Part shown: positions 25,612-35,096 of the stretch, in pieces | Layout: the number at the start of each line of letters is the position of its first letter | How positions within the stretch are numbered: the stretch's first letter is position 1 | DNA from: Citrifermentans bremense | GTDB lineage: Bacteria > Desulfobacterota > Desulfuromonadia > Geobacterales > Geobacteraceae | Assembly (NCBI RefSeq): GCF_014218275.1 | Contig: NZ_AP023213.1 | Location: 248,001 to 312,000 of the forward strand | DNA: 64,000 nucleotides | Direction of reading: 5' to 3' | Notes under the pieces: generated by a model | Databases searched by the model: none | Told to the model about the DNA's origin: nothing | The model's input: the letters and a program-made list of their open reading frames with translations, nothing else | Position numbers and translations under genes: made by a program

Positions 25612-26688
25612 ATGACTTTTGCCACCATAGCGGAGAAGGTGCGGGTGGGCGTACGCATCACCGAGCCGGAAGCGCTCGCGCTTTTCGAGCACCCGGACCT
25701 CCTGGCGCTGGGAGAGCTGGCCCAGTTCGTCAACGAGCGGCGCAACGGGAAGAGGGTTTTCTTCAACGTCAACCGCCACATCAACCACACCAACATCTGC
25801 GTGAACCGCTGCCGCTTCTGTGCCTTCTTCCGCAAGGCCGGCGAGCCCGGCGCCTACCTGATGACGCTGGACGAGGTCCGTGCCCGCGCCGAGGAGGCGG
25901 TCAAGGAAGGGGCCACCGAGATCCACGTGGTCGGGGGACTACACCCCGAGCTCCCCTTCGAGTTTTACCTGGAGCTTCTCTCCACCATCAAGGCGGTCTC
26001 CCCTGCGCTGCACGTGAAAGCCTTCACCGCCGTCGAGATCGAGTACCTGGCCAATCTTTCCGGTCTCGGCATCCCGGCGACCCTGGAGAAGCTCAAGGAG
26101 GCGGGGCTCGGCTCCCTTCCCGGCGGCGGCGCTGAAATCTTCGCGCCGGAGATCCGCAACCAGCTCTGCCCGGAGAAGATCAGCGGCGCCGCATGGCTTT
26201 CGATCATGGAAAAGGTGCACCAGGCGGGGCTCAAGTCGAATGCGACCATGCTCTACGGGCACTTGGAGAGTGTGGCCGACCGGGTCGACCACATGCGGCA
26301 GCTGCGCGAGCTGCAGGACCGGACCGGCGGCTTCCAGGTTTTCATCCCGCTCGCCTTCCAGCCGGAGCATTCGCAGCTGAAGATCGCAGGCTCCGGCACG
26401 AGCGGCGTCGACGACCTGCGCACCCTGGCCGTCGCCCGCATCTACCTGGACAATTTCGCCAACGTGAAGGCTTACTGGGTGATGCTGGGGGAGAAGATCG
26501 CCCAGGTCTCCCTTTGCTTCGGCGTCAACGATCTGGACGGTACCGTGGTCGAGGAGCGGATCGGGCACGAGGCGGGGGCCGACACCCCGCAGACCATGAG
26601 CCGCGACAGCATCATCACCATGATCAGGAAGGCCGGGCGCATCCCGGTGGAGCGGGACACCCTCTACCGCGAGCTCCGCGTCTACTGA
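25612..26688 (+). CDS. mqnE: Aminofutalosine synthase MqnE (radical SAM)
   Basis: 358 residues. The radical SAM cluster motif CX3CX2C is at C63, C67, C70 (TNICVNRCRFCAFF). GGLHPELPFEFYLELL and the central GLGSLPGGGAEIF are typical of the MqnC/MqnE/CofH group; the former separates MqnE from MqnC. It adds the 5'-deoxyadenosyl radical to 3-[(1-carboxyvinyl)oxy]benzoate to give aminofutalosine. AAAGGAAAG precedes the ATG. Confidence 0.92.
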   Translation: MTFATIAEKVRVGVRITEPEALALFEHPDLLALGELAQFVNERRNGKRVFFNVNRHINHTNICVNRCRFCAFFRKAGEPGAYLMTLDEVRARAEEAVKEGATEIHVVGGLHPELPFEFYLELLSTIKAVSPALHVKAFTAVEIEYLANLSGLGIPATLEKLKEAGLGSLPGGGAEIFAPEIRNQLCPEKISGAAWLSIMEKVHQAGLKSNATMLYGHLESVADRVDHMRQLRELQDRTGGFQVFIPLAFQPEHSQLKIAGSGTSGVDDLRTLAVARIYLDNFANVKAYWVMLGEKIAQVSLCFGVNDLDGTVVEERIGHEAGADTPQTMSRDSIITMIRKAGRIPVERDTLYRELRVY

Positions 26689-26745
26689 GGCGCCCCCCGC
26701 AAGGCGTGCAGGTACGAACCCACAGAAAGTAGGCCAGGTTTAAAA

Positions 26746-27810
26746 ATGCTCAAAACCATCACTGAAAAAGTCGCCGCAGGCGCGGCCATAACCCGGGAAG
26801 AAGCCCTGTGGTGCCTCACCGAAGCGGAGCTCCTCGCCGTGGGACGCCTGGCCGACTCGATCCGGCGCGCCATGCACCCGGACGGCTGCGTCAGCTTCGT
26901 CGTCGACCGCAACGTCAACTACACCAACGTCTGCGAGTCGAGGTGCATGTTCTGCGCGTTCTACCGCGATGCCGATGCGGCGGACGCCTATCTGCTGGAC
27001 ACTGAAACGATCATGATGAAGATCCAGGAGCTGGTGGACCAGGGGGGAACCCAGCTCCTGATGCAAGGGGGGCTTCACCCCTCGCTCGACATCGCCTGGT
27101 TCGAGGAGCTCTTCCGGGAGATCAAGCGCCGCTTCCCCGGGGTGCAGAACCACTCGCTCTCCCCGGCCGAGGTGACACAGGTGGCGAAGCTCTCCGGGCT
27201 CGGCATCGCCGAGACCCTTACGCGGCTGAAGCAGGCAGGGCTCGACTCCATCCCCGGAGGGGGGGCAGAGATACTGGTCGACAGCGTCCGTGCCGAGATC
27301 TCCCCGAAGAAGATCGGCTGGCAGGGGTGGGCGCAGGTCATGCGCGAGGCGGCCCGATTGGGAATGCCGACTACGGCGACCATGATGTTCGGCAGCCGCG
27401 AGCGCGCCGAGGACATAGTCGAGCACCTGTTTAGGGTGCGCGCCCTGCAGGAGGAGGGGGGGAGCTTCACAGCCTTCATCCCCTGGACCTATCAGCCGGG
27501 AAATACGGAGCTTGGGGGGGAGGGGGCCAGCGGCGTCGAGTACCTGAAGGTGCTGGCCCTGTCGCGCATCGTGCTCAGGAACGTCCCCAACGTGCAGGCA
27601 AGCTGGGTGACCCAGGGAGCCAAGATGGCGCAGGTCGCGCTTTTCTTCGGCGCCAACGACCTGGGCGGCACCATGCTGGAGGAGAACGTGGTGGCGGCCG
27701 CCGGCTGCCGCTTCCGTATGTCGCGCGAAGAGATGATCACGCTGATCCGCGGCGCAGGTTTCACCCCGGTGCGGCGTACCACCCTGTACCAGGAACTGGA
27801 GCGATACTGA
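26746..27810 (+). CDS. mqnC: Cyclic dehypoxanthinylfutalosine synthase MqnC (radical SAM)
   Basis: 354 residues. C63, C67 and C70 (NVCESRCMFCAFYRD) bind the cluster, in register with MqnE. LLMQGGLHPSLDIAWFEELFREIK and GLDSIPGGGAEILVDSVR are MqnC-type. It cyclises dehypoxanthinylfutalosine, forming the second ring of menaquinone. MqnA, MqnB and MqnD are not in the window. Confidence 0.92.
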   Translation: MLKTITEKVAAGAAITREEALWCLTEAELLAVGRLADSIRRAMHPDGCVSFVVDRNVNYTNVCESRCMFCAFYRDADAADAYLLDTETIMMKIQELVDQGGTQLLMQGGLHPSLDIAWFEELFREIKRRFPGVQNHSLSPAEVTQVAKLSGLGIAETLTRLKQAGLDSIPGGGAEILVDSVRAEISPKKIGWQGWAQVMREAARLGMPTTATMMFGSRERAEDIVEHLFRVRALQEEGGSFTAFIPWTYQPGNTELGGEGASGVEYLKVLALSRIVLRNVPNVQASWVTQGAKMAQVALFFGANDLGGTMLEENVVAAAGCRFRMSREEMITLIRGAGFTPVRRTTLYQELERY

Positions 27811-27891
27811 CAGCACCGCCTCCGGGTAACGTGTGAGGTAACCTCTTCGCGGTTAACTGTGATTGCTGCCCCGCAGGGATATCAGCTGTTC

Positions 27892-27923
27892 GTTGTCAAT
27901 TGTCAATTGTCCATTGTCAATTG
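27892..27923. repeat. 32-nt TTGTCAA-heptamer element, copy 1
   Basis: Four tandem heptamers (TTGTCAA, TTGTCAA, TTGTCCA, TTGTCAA) plus a short flank, 50 nt before the hisC start. Two related copies flank the terminator at 53.1 kb. Confidence 0.75.
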
Positions 27924-27973
27924 CCTCTGCCTCTTGTTATATTCACCTATCTTTTGCCCTGAAAGGAGTCGCC

Positions 27974-29026
27974 ATGATCGCCCTGCGGGAAAACATCGCA
28001 GAAATGGCGGGCTACGTCCCCGGTTTCCAGCCACTGGATGTGGATTCGTACATCAAGTTGAACACCAACGAGAACCCGTACCCCCCCTCGCCGAAGGTGT
28101 TGGAAGCGATCGCGCGGGAAGTCGGAGAAGGGCTGCGCCGCTACCCCGACGCCGCGAGCCGGCTGGCACGTGAAGAGGCGGCGAAGGTATACGGCTTCGA
28201 TCCTTCCTGGATCATCATGGCCAACGGCTCCGACGAGGTCCTCAACAACCTTATTCGAGCCTGTGCCGGCGAAGGCGAGGAAATCGCCTTCATAAACCCC
28301 TCTTACTCGTATTACGGCACCCTTGCCGAGGTCCAGGGGGCGCGCGTCAGGACCTTCGGGCTCACCGAAAACTTCGAGCCGGAAGGGATCCCGGAGCATT
28401 ACGATGGCAAGCTCTTCTTCCTGACCAACCCCAACGCGCCGCTCGGTTTCACCTACAGCCAGCGCTACATAGCCGACCTGGCAGGGCGCCTCTCCGGGGT
28501 CCTGGTGGTGGACGAGGCCTACGTTGACTTCGCCGAAGAGAGCTCGCTGGAGCTCGTGCGCAGCTTCGATAACGTCGTGGTCACCCGCACCTTCTCCAAG
28601 AGCTACTCGCTGGCAGGGATGCGGCTCGGCCTCGCCATCGCCCGCCCGGAGGTGATCGCGGCGCTGAACAAGATCCGGGACCATTACAACCTGGACCGGC
28701 TGGCGCAGGCCGCGGCCGCCGCGGCGCTCGCGGACCAGCCGTATTTCCTGGAGTGCGTGAGAAAGATCAAGGAAACCCGCGCCTGGTTCACCAGGGAACT
28801 GGAGCAGCTGGGTTACCAGGTGATACCGTCCAGCGGCAATTTCGTCTTTGCAAGCCCCCCCGACCGGGACGGAACCCGCATCTACCAGGGGCTTTACGAC
28901 AGGAAGATCCTGGTGCGGCACTTCACCGACCCGAAGCTGGCCCATGGTCTCAGGATCAGCATCGGCTCAAGAGAAGAGATGGAGCGGACTGTCATGGCGC
29001 TGCGCGAACTGGGACCCGGGCGCTAG
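27974..29026 (+). CDS. hisC: Histidinol-phosphate aminotransferase
   Basis: 350 residues from ATG 27974, RBS AAAGGAG. Fold-type I PLP enzyme: [13 protein letters not shown] near 28-40, NPNAPLG near 152-158, DEAYVDF near 180-186, and PLP lysine K209 in [16 protein letters not shown]. It converts imidazole acetol phosphate to histidinol phosphate with glutamate. No other his genes are nearby. HisC-like enzymes can accept aromatic amino-acid substrates, so the exact role is not fixed by sequence alone. Confidence 0.9.
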   Translation: MIALRENIAEMAGYVPGFQPLDVDSYIKLNTNENPYPPSPKVLEAIAREVGEGLRRYPDAASRLAREEAAKVYGFDPSWIIMANGSDEVLNNLIRACAGEGEEIAFINPSYSYYGTLAEVQGARVRTFGLTENFEPEGIPEHYDGKLFFLTNPNAPLGFTYSQRYIADLAGRLSGVLVVDEAYVDFAEESSLELVRSFDNVVVTRTFSKSYSLAGMRLGLAIARPEVIAALNKIRDHYNLDRLAQAAAAAALADQPYFLECVRKIKETRAWFTRELEQLGYQVIPSSGNFVFASPPDRDGTRIYQGLYDRKILVRHFTDPKLAHGLRISIGSREEMERTVMALRELGPGR

Positions 29027-29223
29027 CGAGGGACTTTCTCCCTGTGCCGGAAGAATAATTTTTACACTAACTGGCACCTTCCACTTGTACTGAAAGTGAA
29101 AAGGTTGTAATCTTTGCGGCTGGGCGCTGTCATGGTGACAGTCAGACCCCGGCCTCATCGATAACCATGAAAGCATTAAATAGATGCAGAAACGGATGGG
29201 AACTTTTGCAGAAGAAAAATAAT

Positions 29224-30339
29224 GTGACAAACCCCGCAGCGGCGCATCTGGTCACCGATCAAAAGACTTTAGACGAACTCGTCGAGCGGCTCTCCAAGGA
29301 GTCGGTCCTTGCCTTTGACCTTGAGGCGGACTCCCTCCATCACTATACAGAGAAGGTATGCCTGATCCAGGTCTCCTCCGCATCGGAAGACCGCCTGATC
29401 GACCCGCTCGCCCCCATAGACGTCAAGGTGCTGGCGCCCATCTTCGCCAACCCCGCCATCAAGAAGATCTTCCACGGCGCGGATTACGACATGCGCTCGC
29501 TTTACCGGGATTTCGGCATCGAGGTGGTGAACCTGTTCGACACCATGATCGCCAGCCAGTTCCTGGGCGAGAGCGAGTTCGGCCTCGCGGCGCTTCTGAA
29601 GAAGAGGTTCGGGGTCGAGCTGGACAAGCGCTACCAGAAGGCCGACTGGAGCAAGCGTCCCTTCTCCCAGGAGATGCTCGACTACGCCATGAAGGACACC
29701 TCCCTCCTGATCGAGCTTTACCGCCAGTTGGAGGCGGAGCTGAAGCAGAAGGGGAGGCTCGCCTGGGTCGAGGAGGAGTCGGAGCTCGTGGCAGGGGTCC
29801 GTTCCCCTTCCCGCGAGGGGGAACTGATGTGCCTGCGCTTCAAGGGGGCCAGCAAGATGAAGCCGCGCGAACTCGCCGTCCTGGAGGAGCTTTTGCGCTT
29901 CCGCGACGAGAAGGCGCGCCTGGCAGACGTCCCCCCGTTCCGGATCCTCAGCAACGACCTCTTGCGGGAGCTGGCCGAAAAGCAGCCGAGGAACAACTTC
30001 GAGTTGGTCGGCATCCACACCATGTCCTCGAAGCTGATCGAGAGGCTGGGACGCGGGCTGCTGCAGGCGATAGCGAACGGTCTGGCGGTCCCCCAGGACA
30101 AGCTGCCGCAGGTGCAGTCCGGCCGCCGTCCGGTCCTGGACCGGCTGCAGGACGAAAGGGTGAAGCGGCTGAAAGTCTGGCGCGAGGCGAAGTCGGCGCA
30201 GCTGGGCCTCGGCATCGGCCTGGTCGCCAACAACACCCTCCTGGAGGCGCTGGCGGAGCCGGGCTCCCAGAACATATCCCTTTTGAAGCGCTGGCAGCGC
30301 GAGGCGTTCGGGGACGAGCTGGCCTCGCTCATCTCCTGA
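29224..30339 (+). CDS. rnd: Ribonuclease D
   Basis: About 371 residues from GTG 29224, giving the usual family start (HLVTDQKTLDELVERL) a few residues in; an ATG at 29167 would add 19 residues but has no ribosome binding site. DEDDy exonuclease motifs: FDLEADS (motif I), HGADYDMRSLYRDFG (II) and YAMKDTSLLIELY (III). An HRDC domain occupies about residues 205-285 (LAVLEELLRFRDEKARLADVPPFRILSNDLL). It trims the 3' ends of tRNA precursors. A terminator follows. Confidence 0.9.
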   Translation: MTNPAAAHLVTDQKTLDELVERLSKESVLAFDLEADSLHHYTEKVCLIQVSSASEDRLIDPLAPIDVKVLAPIFANPAIKKIFHGADYDMRSLYRDFGIEVVNLFDTMIASQFLGESEFGLAALLKKRFGVELDKRYQKADWSKRPFSQEMLDYAMKDTSLLIELYRQLEAELKQKGRLAWVEEESELVAGVRSPSREGELMCLRFKGASKMKPRELAVLEELLRFRDEKARLADVPPFRILSNDLLRELAEKQPRNNFELVGIHTMSSKLIERLGRGLLQAIANGLAVPQDKLPQVQSGRRPVLDRLQDERVKRLKVWREAKSAQLGLGIGLVANNTLLEALAEPGSQNISLLKRWQREAFGDELASLIS

Positions 30340-30362
30340 CGCCGGCGCTGGCGCAGCATATC

Positions 30363-30396
30363 GGGCGGGCTCCCTTCGAGGGGGCCCGCCTTTTTT
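30363..30396 (+). terminator. Rho-independent terminator
   Basis: GGCGGGCTCCC-TTCG-AGGGGGCCCGCC with a UUCG-type tetraloop and six T. Confidence 0.85.
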
Positions 30397-30492
30397 CGTA
30401 TTTAGATTAGAGCGCCTTGTCCTCGCCCCTTACTGTTGTATATATATGGTGCTGTGGCGCCGGTCAGGAGACTGGGCCGGAGGAGGCGCGGG

Positions 30493-31230
30493 ATGTCCCT
30501 TTACGTCGGAACCAGCGGTTACTCGTATAAGGAATGGAAGGGGATCTTCTATCCCGCGGAGCTCCCGGAGCGGCAGATGTTGCACTACTACGGCGGGGTG
30601 TTTCGAAGCGTCGAGATCAACAACACCTTCCACCGCATGCCGACCCAGGCCCTTTTGCAATCGTGGTCGCAGGAGGTGCCTGTGGGTTTCAAGTTCGCGC
30701 TCAAGGCGCCCCAGCGCATCACCCACTTCCAACGCCTGAAGGGGGTGGACGACTCGGTGTCGTACCTCTTCGACGTGGCCGGTAGCCTCGGGGAGCGGCT
30801 GGGGCCGGTGCTCTTCCAGCTCCCGCCGAGCCTGAAGAAGGACCTCCCCCTGCTGCGGGACTTCCTGGCGCTCTTGCCGCCGGGGGCGCGTGCCTCGTTC
30901 CAGTTCCGGCACCGCTCCTGGATGGACGACGAGGTGTTCCAGCTTTTGCGGCGCAACGACGCGGCACTTTGCATAGCCGATCTGGAAGACGAGGTAGAGA
31001 CGCCTGCGGTGTCGACGGCGACCTGGGGGTACCTGAGGCTCAGGCGCGCCGAGTATGCAGAGAAGGAGTTGCGGCGATGGGCAGAGCTGGTAGCAAGGCA
31101 GGATTGGCGGGACGCCTTCGTCTTCTTCAAGCACGAGGATTCGGCGCAGGGGCCGCTCCTGGCTAAGAAGTTCCTGGAACTGGTGGGGGCGGGCCAAGAA
31201 GAACTGGGGACGGCTGAGCGGTCCCGGTAA
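30493..31230 (+). CDS. DUF72 family protein
   Basis: 245 residues from ATG 30493, with GGAGGAGGCG upstream. It begins with the family signature LYVGTSGYSYKEWKGIFYP and continues with YYGGVFRSVEINNTFHRMP and FKFALKAPQRITH, a TIM-barrel family (YecE-type) found in most bacteria. Biochemical function is unknown. Confidence 0.88.
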   Translation: MSLYVGTSGYSYKEWKGIFYPAELPERQMLHYYGGVFRSVEINNTFHRMPTQALLQSWSQEVPVGFKFALKAPQRITHFQRLKGVDDSVSYLFDVAGSLGERLGPVLFQLPPSLKKDLPLLRDFLALLPPGARASFQFRHRSWMDDEVFQLLRRNDAALCIADLEDEVETPAVSTATWGYLRLRRAEYAEKELRRWAELVARQDWRDAFVFFKHEDSAQGPLLAKKFLELVGAGQEELGTAERSR

Positions 31231-31273
31231 CAGTGCGTTTTCAGCGGTGAGCTAAGATCAGGCGGGAGGGGAT

Positions 31274-31606
31274 ATGAACATTGCAACCATTTGGGGCATC
31301 GCCAAGGTAGCGGCAACGAGGATCCCGTGGGGTCGGGTGATGGAGAACATACCGGCGGTGGTTGATCTGGCCGAGCGCGCCAAGGGGCGTTTCCGAGGGC
31401 AAGGCGGGGGGGACATCGAGGCAAGGCTCAGGCACCTGCAGGAGGAAAACCGCAGGCTGGAGCAGGCGCTGTTGGAGACCTCGGGGCACCTGCAGCAGAC
31501 CATCAGGACCATGAAGGTCGTGGTGGCCCGGCAGAAGATGCTGATGAGCGCTACGGCGGTGTCGCTTCTGACCGCGATCGCGGCACTGGTGGCGGCGCTG
31601 GGCTAG
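31274..31606 (+). CDS. Small coiled-coil membrane protein
   Basis: 110 residues; RBS GGCGGGAGGGG. A short N-terminal amphipathic part, a coiled coil at about 47-80 (RLRHLQEENRRLEQALLETSGHLQQ), and one C-terminal membrane helix (SATAVSLLTAIAALVAALG). It is tail-anchored by prediction with the coiled coil in the cytoplasm. Family not recognised. It follows the DUF72 gene by 43 nt and may be co-transcribed. Confidence 0.65.
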   Translation: MNIATIWGIAKVAATRIPWGRVMENIPAVVDLAERAKGRFRGQGGGDIEARLRHLQEENRRLEQALLETSGHLQQTIRTMKVVVARQKMLMSATAVSLLTAIAALVAALG

Positions 31607-31613
31607 AGAGCGG

Positions 31614-32354
31614 CTACCCCATGTCCCCCCAGTGGAACTGCAGTATGGCCAGCATAGCGAGACCCGCGGTCTCGGTGCGCAGGATCCTCTTTCCCAGCGT
31701 CACCGGGGTGAACCCCGCCGCCAGCGCCTGACGCACCTCCTCCGGGGCCAATCCCCCCTCCGGTCCCACCACCACCGCCACGGTTTGCGGCGCGGCGAAG
31801 GCGCCGAAACAGTCATGCAGGGTCGTCTTTTCTTCCCCCTCGTAAAGAAGCAGCTTCACCTCGTGGCTTGATGCCGCCAGCACCTCGGTGAGGGTCCCCC
31901 CCAAGGCCACCTTGGGGAAGGAAACCCGCCCGGACTGCCGGGCGGCTTCCTGCATGATCTTCTCGTAGCGTGCCAGGCGGGCAGCACTTTTATCCCCGCG
32001 CAGCTTCACCACCGAGCGCGCCGCGTCGAAGGCGACTACCTCGGCCACCCCCAGCTCGGTGCATTTCTGCAGGATCAGGTCTAGCTTCTCCCCCTTGGGC
32101 ATACCCTGCAGCAGCGTCACCCGCAGCCCCGGCTCCTCTTTGGGAGCGGCGGCGCTGGCGCTGATGCGCACGGTGAGGCTTTTAGCCCCCACCTCCTCGA
32201 CCGTCCCTTGGTGACGGGCGCCCCCGTCTTCGATCAGCTCCACCTCGCTCCCTTCCTTGAGGCGCAGCACGCGCGCCATGTGGCGGTAAAGCTCACCGGT
32301 GATGGTCACGCAGTCGCCGCAGACGGCGTTGTCGCCCAGAAAGAAGCTCCGCAT
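31614..32354 (-). CDS. rsmE: 16S rRNA m3U1498 methyltransferase
   Basis: 246 residues. SPOUT methyltransferase with a PUA-like N-terminus (RSFFLGDNAVCGDCVTITGELYRHMARVLRLKEG) and the trefoil-knot SAM motifs VVVGPEGGLAPEEV and LGKRILRTETAGLAMLAIL. It methylates U1498 of 16S rRNA. It lies 3 nt after prmA, in the same operon. Confidence 0.93.
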   Translation of the reverse strand: MRSFFLGDNAVCGDCVTITGELYRHMARVLRLKEGSEVELIEDGGARHQGTVEEVGAKSLTVRISASAAAPKEEPGLRVTLLQGMPKGEKLDLILQKCTELGVAEVVAFDAARSVVKLRGDKSAARLARYEKIMQEAARQSGRVSFPKVALGGTLTEVLAASSHEVKLLLYEGEEKTTLHDCFGAFAAPQTVAVVVGPEGGLAPEEVRQALAAGFTPVTLGKRILRTETAGLAMLAILQFHWGDMG

Positions 32355-32357
32355 GGG

Positions 32358-33278
32358 CTACAGCGGCTTCCTGAAGCTGAGGCAGGACCACTCCAGCTCC
32401 TTCGGGTTTTCCACCAGTTCAAGGGAAGTGAACGCGGCGCAGACGAACTCCTCCTTCTCGGTCAGGATGCCGGAGAGGATAAGCCATCCGCCAGGCGCCA
32501 CGCGTGCGGTGAGCTCGGCGGCAAGACGTACCAGCTCCTCGGCTAGGATGTTGGCGACCACCACCTGGAAACCCCCCGGGAGCTGTTCCAGGCTCGTGGT
32601 GGAGGCGGCGACCCGGTCGGCCACTCCGTTCAATTCCAGGTTCTCGATGGTGACCCGGACCGCTTCGGGATCGATGTCTACCGCGACGATCTCCTCCGCG
32701 CCCAAAAGGGCGGCTGCGATGCTGAGGACGCCGGAGCCGGTGCCGACGTCGAGGACGGGGCCGGGGAGCTTGCCGCCGATGGCGCCGAAAGAGATCCGCT
32801 CCAGCGCTTCCAGGCACATCTTCGTGGTGGGGTGGGCGCCGGTCCCGAAAGCCATGCCGGGGTCTATCTGGATCACCAGGTCCCCCTCCTGCTTCCGATA
32901 CTCCTCCCAGGTCGGCTTGATCACGAGCCTTTGCCCGATGCGCACAGGTTTGAAGTGGACCTTCCAGTTGTTGGCCCAGTCCTCGTTCCTGATCACCGTC
33001 ACCACGGGAGGGGCATAGACGTAGCTGGGGAAGGAGGGGCCGGTCTGGGCCAGGAACTGCTCGACACGGATGCGCATCTCCTCCAGCGAGTCGTCGAGCG
33101 GGAGGTAACCCTTCACGCTTTTCAAGGGGGTGTCCTCGAGGGTGTCGAGGGAGAAAGTGTCCAGGTGCAGGTTGTCGATCCCGACGCCGTTGCCGGTCAG
33201 CTCCACCAGGAAGTCGGCGAGGGTGTCGACCATTTCGGAGGGTACTTCACAGGCGATTTCAGCCCAGTCAGTAGTCAT
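32358..33278 (-). CDS. prmA: Ribosomal protein L11 methyltransferase
   Basis: 306 residues from ATG 33278, chosen because the upstream open frame (to 33371) is AT-rich and hydrophobic without coding match. SAM-binding class I fold: PGMAFGTGAHPTTKMCLEALE, VLDVGTGSGVLSIAAALLGAEEIVAVDIDPEAV and VVANILAEELVRLA. It trimethylates ribosomal protein L11. Pairs with rsmE in an operon for translation-apparatus modification. Confidence 0.92.
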   Translation of the reverse strand: MTTDWAEIACEVPSEMVDTLADFLVELTGNGVGIDNLHLDTFSLDTLEDTPLKSVKGYLPLDDSLEEMRIRVEQFLAQTGPSFPSYVYAPPVVTVIRNEDWANNWKVHFKPVRIGQRLVIKPTWEEYRKQEGDLVIQIDPGMAFGTGAHPTTKMCLEALERISFGAIGGKLPGPVLDVGTGSGVLSIAAALLGAEEIVAVDIDPEAVRVTIENLELNGVADRVAASTTSLEQLPGGFQVVVANILAEELVRLAAELTARVAPGGWLILSGILTEKEEFVCAAFTSLELVENPKELEWSCLSFRKPL

Positions 33279-33392
33279 AATGAGTTTGCAGCTCCTTTTC
33301 TTAGACAAAATGTCGGCATAAAGTAGCAGAAAAATAAGGGAAATGGCAATGAAAACCTTGACATCGAACAAAAGTGCGGCAGTAATTATAAT

Positions 33393-33419
33393 TAAAATTT
33401 TTCTGGGGGCTGCCGATAA
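33393..33419 (+). promoter_or_regulatory. Sigma-28 (FliA)-type promoter 1 upstream of the PpsR gene
   Basis: TAAAATTT - 11 bp - GCCGATAA: one mismatch in the -35 element and a perfect -10. Confidence 0.65.
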
Positions 33420-33454
33420 GGACTTCCAGAAACTTTTCCCATTAAATTTTAGTT

Positions 33455-33483
33455 TTGCCTAAAATAAAAAAACATGGTATATA
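33455..33483 (+). promoter_or_regulatory. Sigma-70-like promoter of the PpsR gene
   Basis: TTGCCT (33455-33460), 17 bp, TATATA (33478-33483). Confidence 0.55.
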
Positions 33484-33485
33484 TC

Positions 33486-33512
33486 TAATGAATTTGGTGG
33501 GGATGCCGATAA
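33486..33512 (+). promoter_or_regulatory. Sigma-28 (FliA)-type promoter 2 upstream of the PpsR gene
   Basis: TAATGAAT - 11 bp - GCCGATAA, perfect -10. It would give a leader of about 20 nt. Confidence 0.55.
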
Positions 33513-33537
33513 GCCCCAGTAAGAGCAGGAGTTTGGG

Positions 33538-34359
33538 GTGATTAAGATGTACCACGTGTACCTTTTATCGGATGCTACCGGCGAGACGGTTGAGCGTGTG
33601 GCTCGGGCCGCACTGACCCAGTTCAGGGATGTCGACATACGCCTGCGCCGAGTGGGGCAGATCAGGAACCGGGAGGACGTTCTTCGGGCGCTGGACGAGG
33701 TGGACCGGGCGCCGGGGATCATCTTCTATACCCTGGTCAACACGGAGCTGGCGCAGTTCGTCAGGAACGAAGTCGAGGCGAGGCAGTTGGAGGCGGTGGA
33801 CCTCATTACCCCTCTTCTCTACAAGCTGGCGGAATTCCTGGAGATGCGGCCGCAGAAGCTGCCGGGCCTGCAGTACGAGATGAACTCTGAGTACTACCGG
33901 CGCATGGAGGCGGTGGATTTCACCGTGAAGCAGGACGACGGACAGGAACCACGCAACCTGCACAAGGCGGACATAGTCCTGATCGGCGTTTCCCGCTCCT
34001 CAAAAACGCCGCTCTCCATGTACCTGGCTCACAAGGGGTACAAGGTAGCCAACGTGCCGATCATTCAGGGGATCGACCCCCCGACCGAGCTGGAGGACGT
34101 AGAGCCTGAGAGGGTGGTCGGCCTGATCATCGACACGCAGCGGCTGGTGGATATCCGCAGCGCCCGTTTGCGCAACCTGCGCCAGAGCCCGCGCGGAAGC
34201 TACGCGGACTACCGGCAGGTGGAAGAGGAGCTTGCTTACTGTCGCAGGTTCTACCGCGCACACCCCGCATGGCTGGTGATAGACGTGACCAACAAATCCG
34301 TGGAGGAGTCTGCGGCGGAAATATTAAGCAGACTTCATGGTGATATTAGGCACGATTAG
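33538..34359 (+). CDS. ppsR: PEP synthase/pyruvate phosphate dikinase regulatory protein (PpsR/PDRP, DUF299)
   Basis: 273 residues from GTG 33538, 6 nt after AGGAG; an ATG at 33547 is the alternative. Begins [22 protein letters not shown], the family signature; the P-loop-like nucleotide motif is [15 protein letters not shown] near 150-165. Such bifunctional enzymes phosphorylate (with ADP) and dephosphorylate a threonine on PEP synthase or PPDK, switching gluconeogenic flux from pyruvate to PEP. That step is central for a bacterium growing on acetate. The promoter region is unusual: one sigma-70-like and two FliA-type elements. Confidence 0.88.
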   Translation: MIKMYHVYLLSDATGETVERVARAALTQFRDVDIRLRRVGQIRNREDVLRALDEVDRAPGIIFYTLVNTELAQFVRNEVEARQLEAVDLITPLLYKLAEFLEMRPQKLPGLQYEMNSEYYRRMEAVDFTVKQDDGQEPRNLHKADIVLIGVSRSSKTPLSMYLAHKGYKVANVPIIQGIDPPTELEDVEPERVVGLIIDTQRLVDIRSARLRNLRQSPRGSYADYRQVEEELAYCRRFYRAHPAWLVIDVTNKSVEESAAEILSRLHGDIRHD

Positions 34360-34392
34360 AGGTCGACATATTAACAAAGAGAGGAAATCAAC

Positions 34393-35067
34393 ATGAGAAT
34401 TTTGGTAGTTGAAGATGAGAAGAAGGTCGCCAGCTTCATCAAGCGCGGTCTGGAGGAGGAGCAGTACGAAGTCCATACGGCCGCGGACGGAGAGGAAGGG
34501 CTCAAGCTTGCGCTCGAGAAGCCGTTCGACCTGATCGTGCTTGACTGGATGCTCCCCAAAAAGGACGGCCTTTCCGTCCTTAAGGAGCTGAGGGAGCGGA
34601 AGAATCTGACTCCGATCCTGATGCTGACCGCCAAAGATTCCGTGGAAGATATCGTGGCAGGCCTCGACTCCGGATCCGACGACTACCTGACCAAGCCGTT
34701 CGCCTTCGCCGAGCTTCTGGCCCGCGTCCGTGCGCTGATGAGGAGAAGCGAGCTCGACCGCGGCGCCGAGATCCGCTTCGCCGACCTGCGCCTGGACCCG
34801 GTAACCCACAAGGTATGGCGCAAGGACAAGGAGATCGATCTCACCGCCAAGGAGTACGGCCTGCTCGAGTACTTCATGCGCAACCCGCACCAGGTGCTGA
34901 CCAGGACCATGATCGCGGAGCATGTCTGGGATTACACCTTCGACAGCTTCACCAACATCATCGACGTCTACGTCAACTACCTGCGGAAGAAAATCGACCG
35001 CGAAGCTGACAAGAAGCTGATCCACACCGTCAGGGGCGTAGGCTACATCCTGAAGGAAGAAGAGTAA
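34393..35067 (+). CDS. OmpR/PhoB-family response regulator
   Basis: 224 residues. Receiver domain at 1-118 with acidic pocket E7-D8 and phospho-acceptor D51 (LIVLDWMLPKKDG), plus the switch residues T and K (LTAKD; YLTKPFAFAELLARV). A winged helix for DNA binding occupies about 127-222 (LTAKEYGLLEYFMRNPHQVLTRTMIAEHVW). No histidine kinase gene is adjacent; the next gene is a DegP protease with its own promoter, so the partner kinase is elsewhere. It follows ppsR by 33 nt and may be co-transcribed. Confidence 0.92.
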   Translation: MRILVVEDEKKVASFIKRGLEEEQYEVHTAADGEEGLKLALEKPFDLIVLDWMLPKKDGLSVLKELRERKNLTPILMLTAKDSVEDIVAGLDSGSDDYLTKPFAFAELLARVRALMRRSELDRGAEIRFADLRLDPVTHKVWRKDKEIDLTAKEYGLLEYFMRNPHQVLTRTMIAEHVWDYTFDSFTNIIDVYVNYLRKKIDREADKKLIHTVRGVGYILKEEE

Positions 35068-35096
35068 ATAAGGCGCGTCACGCTCCTTTCATGAAC

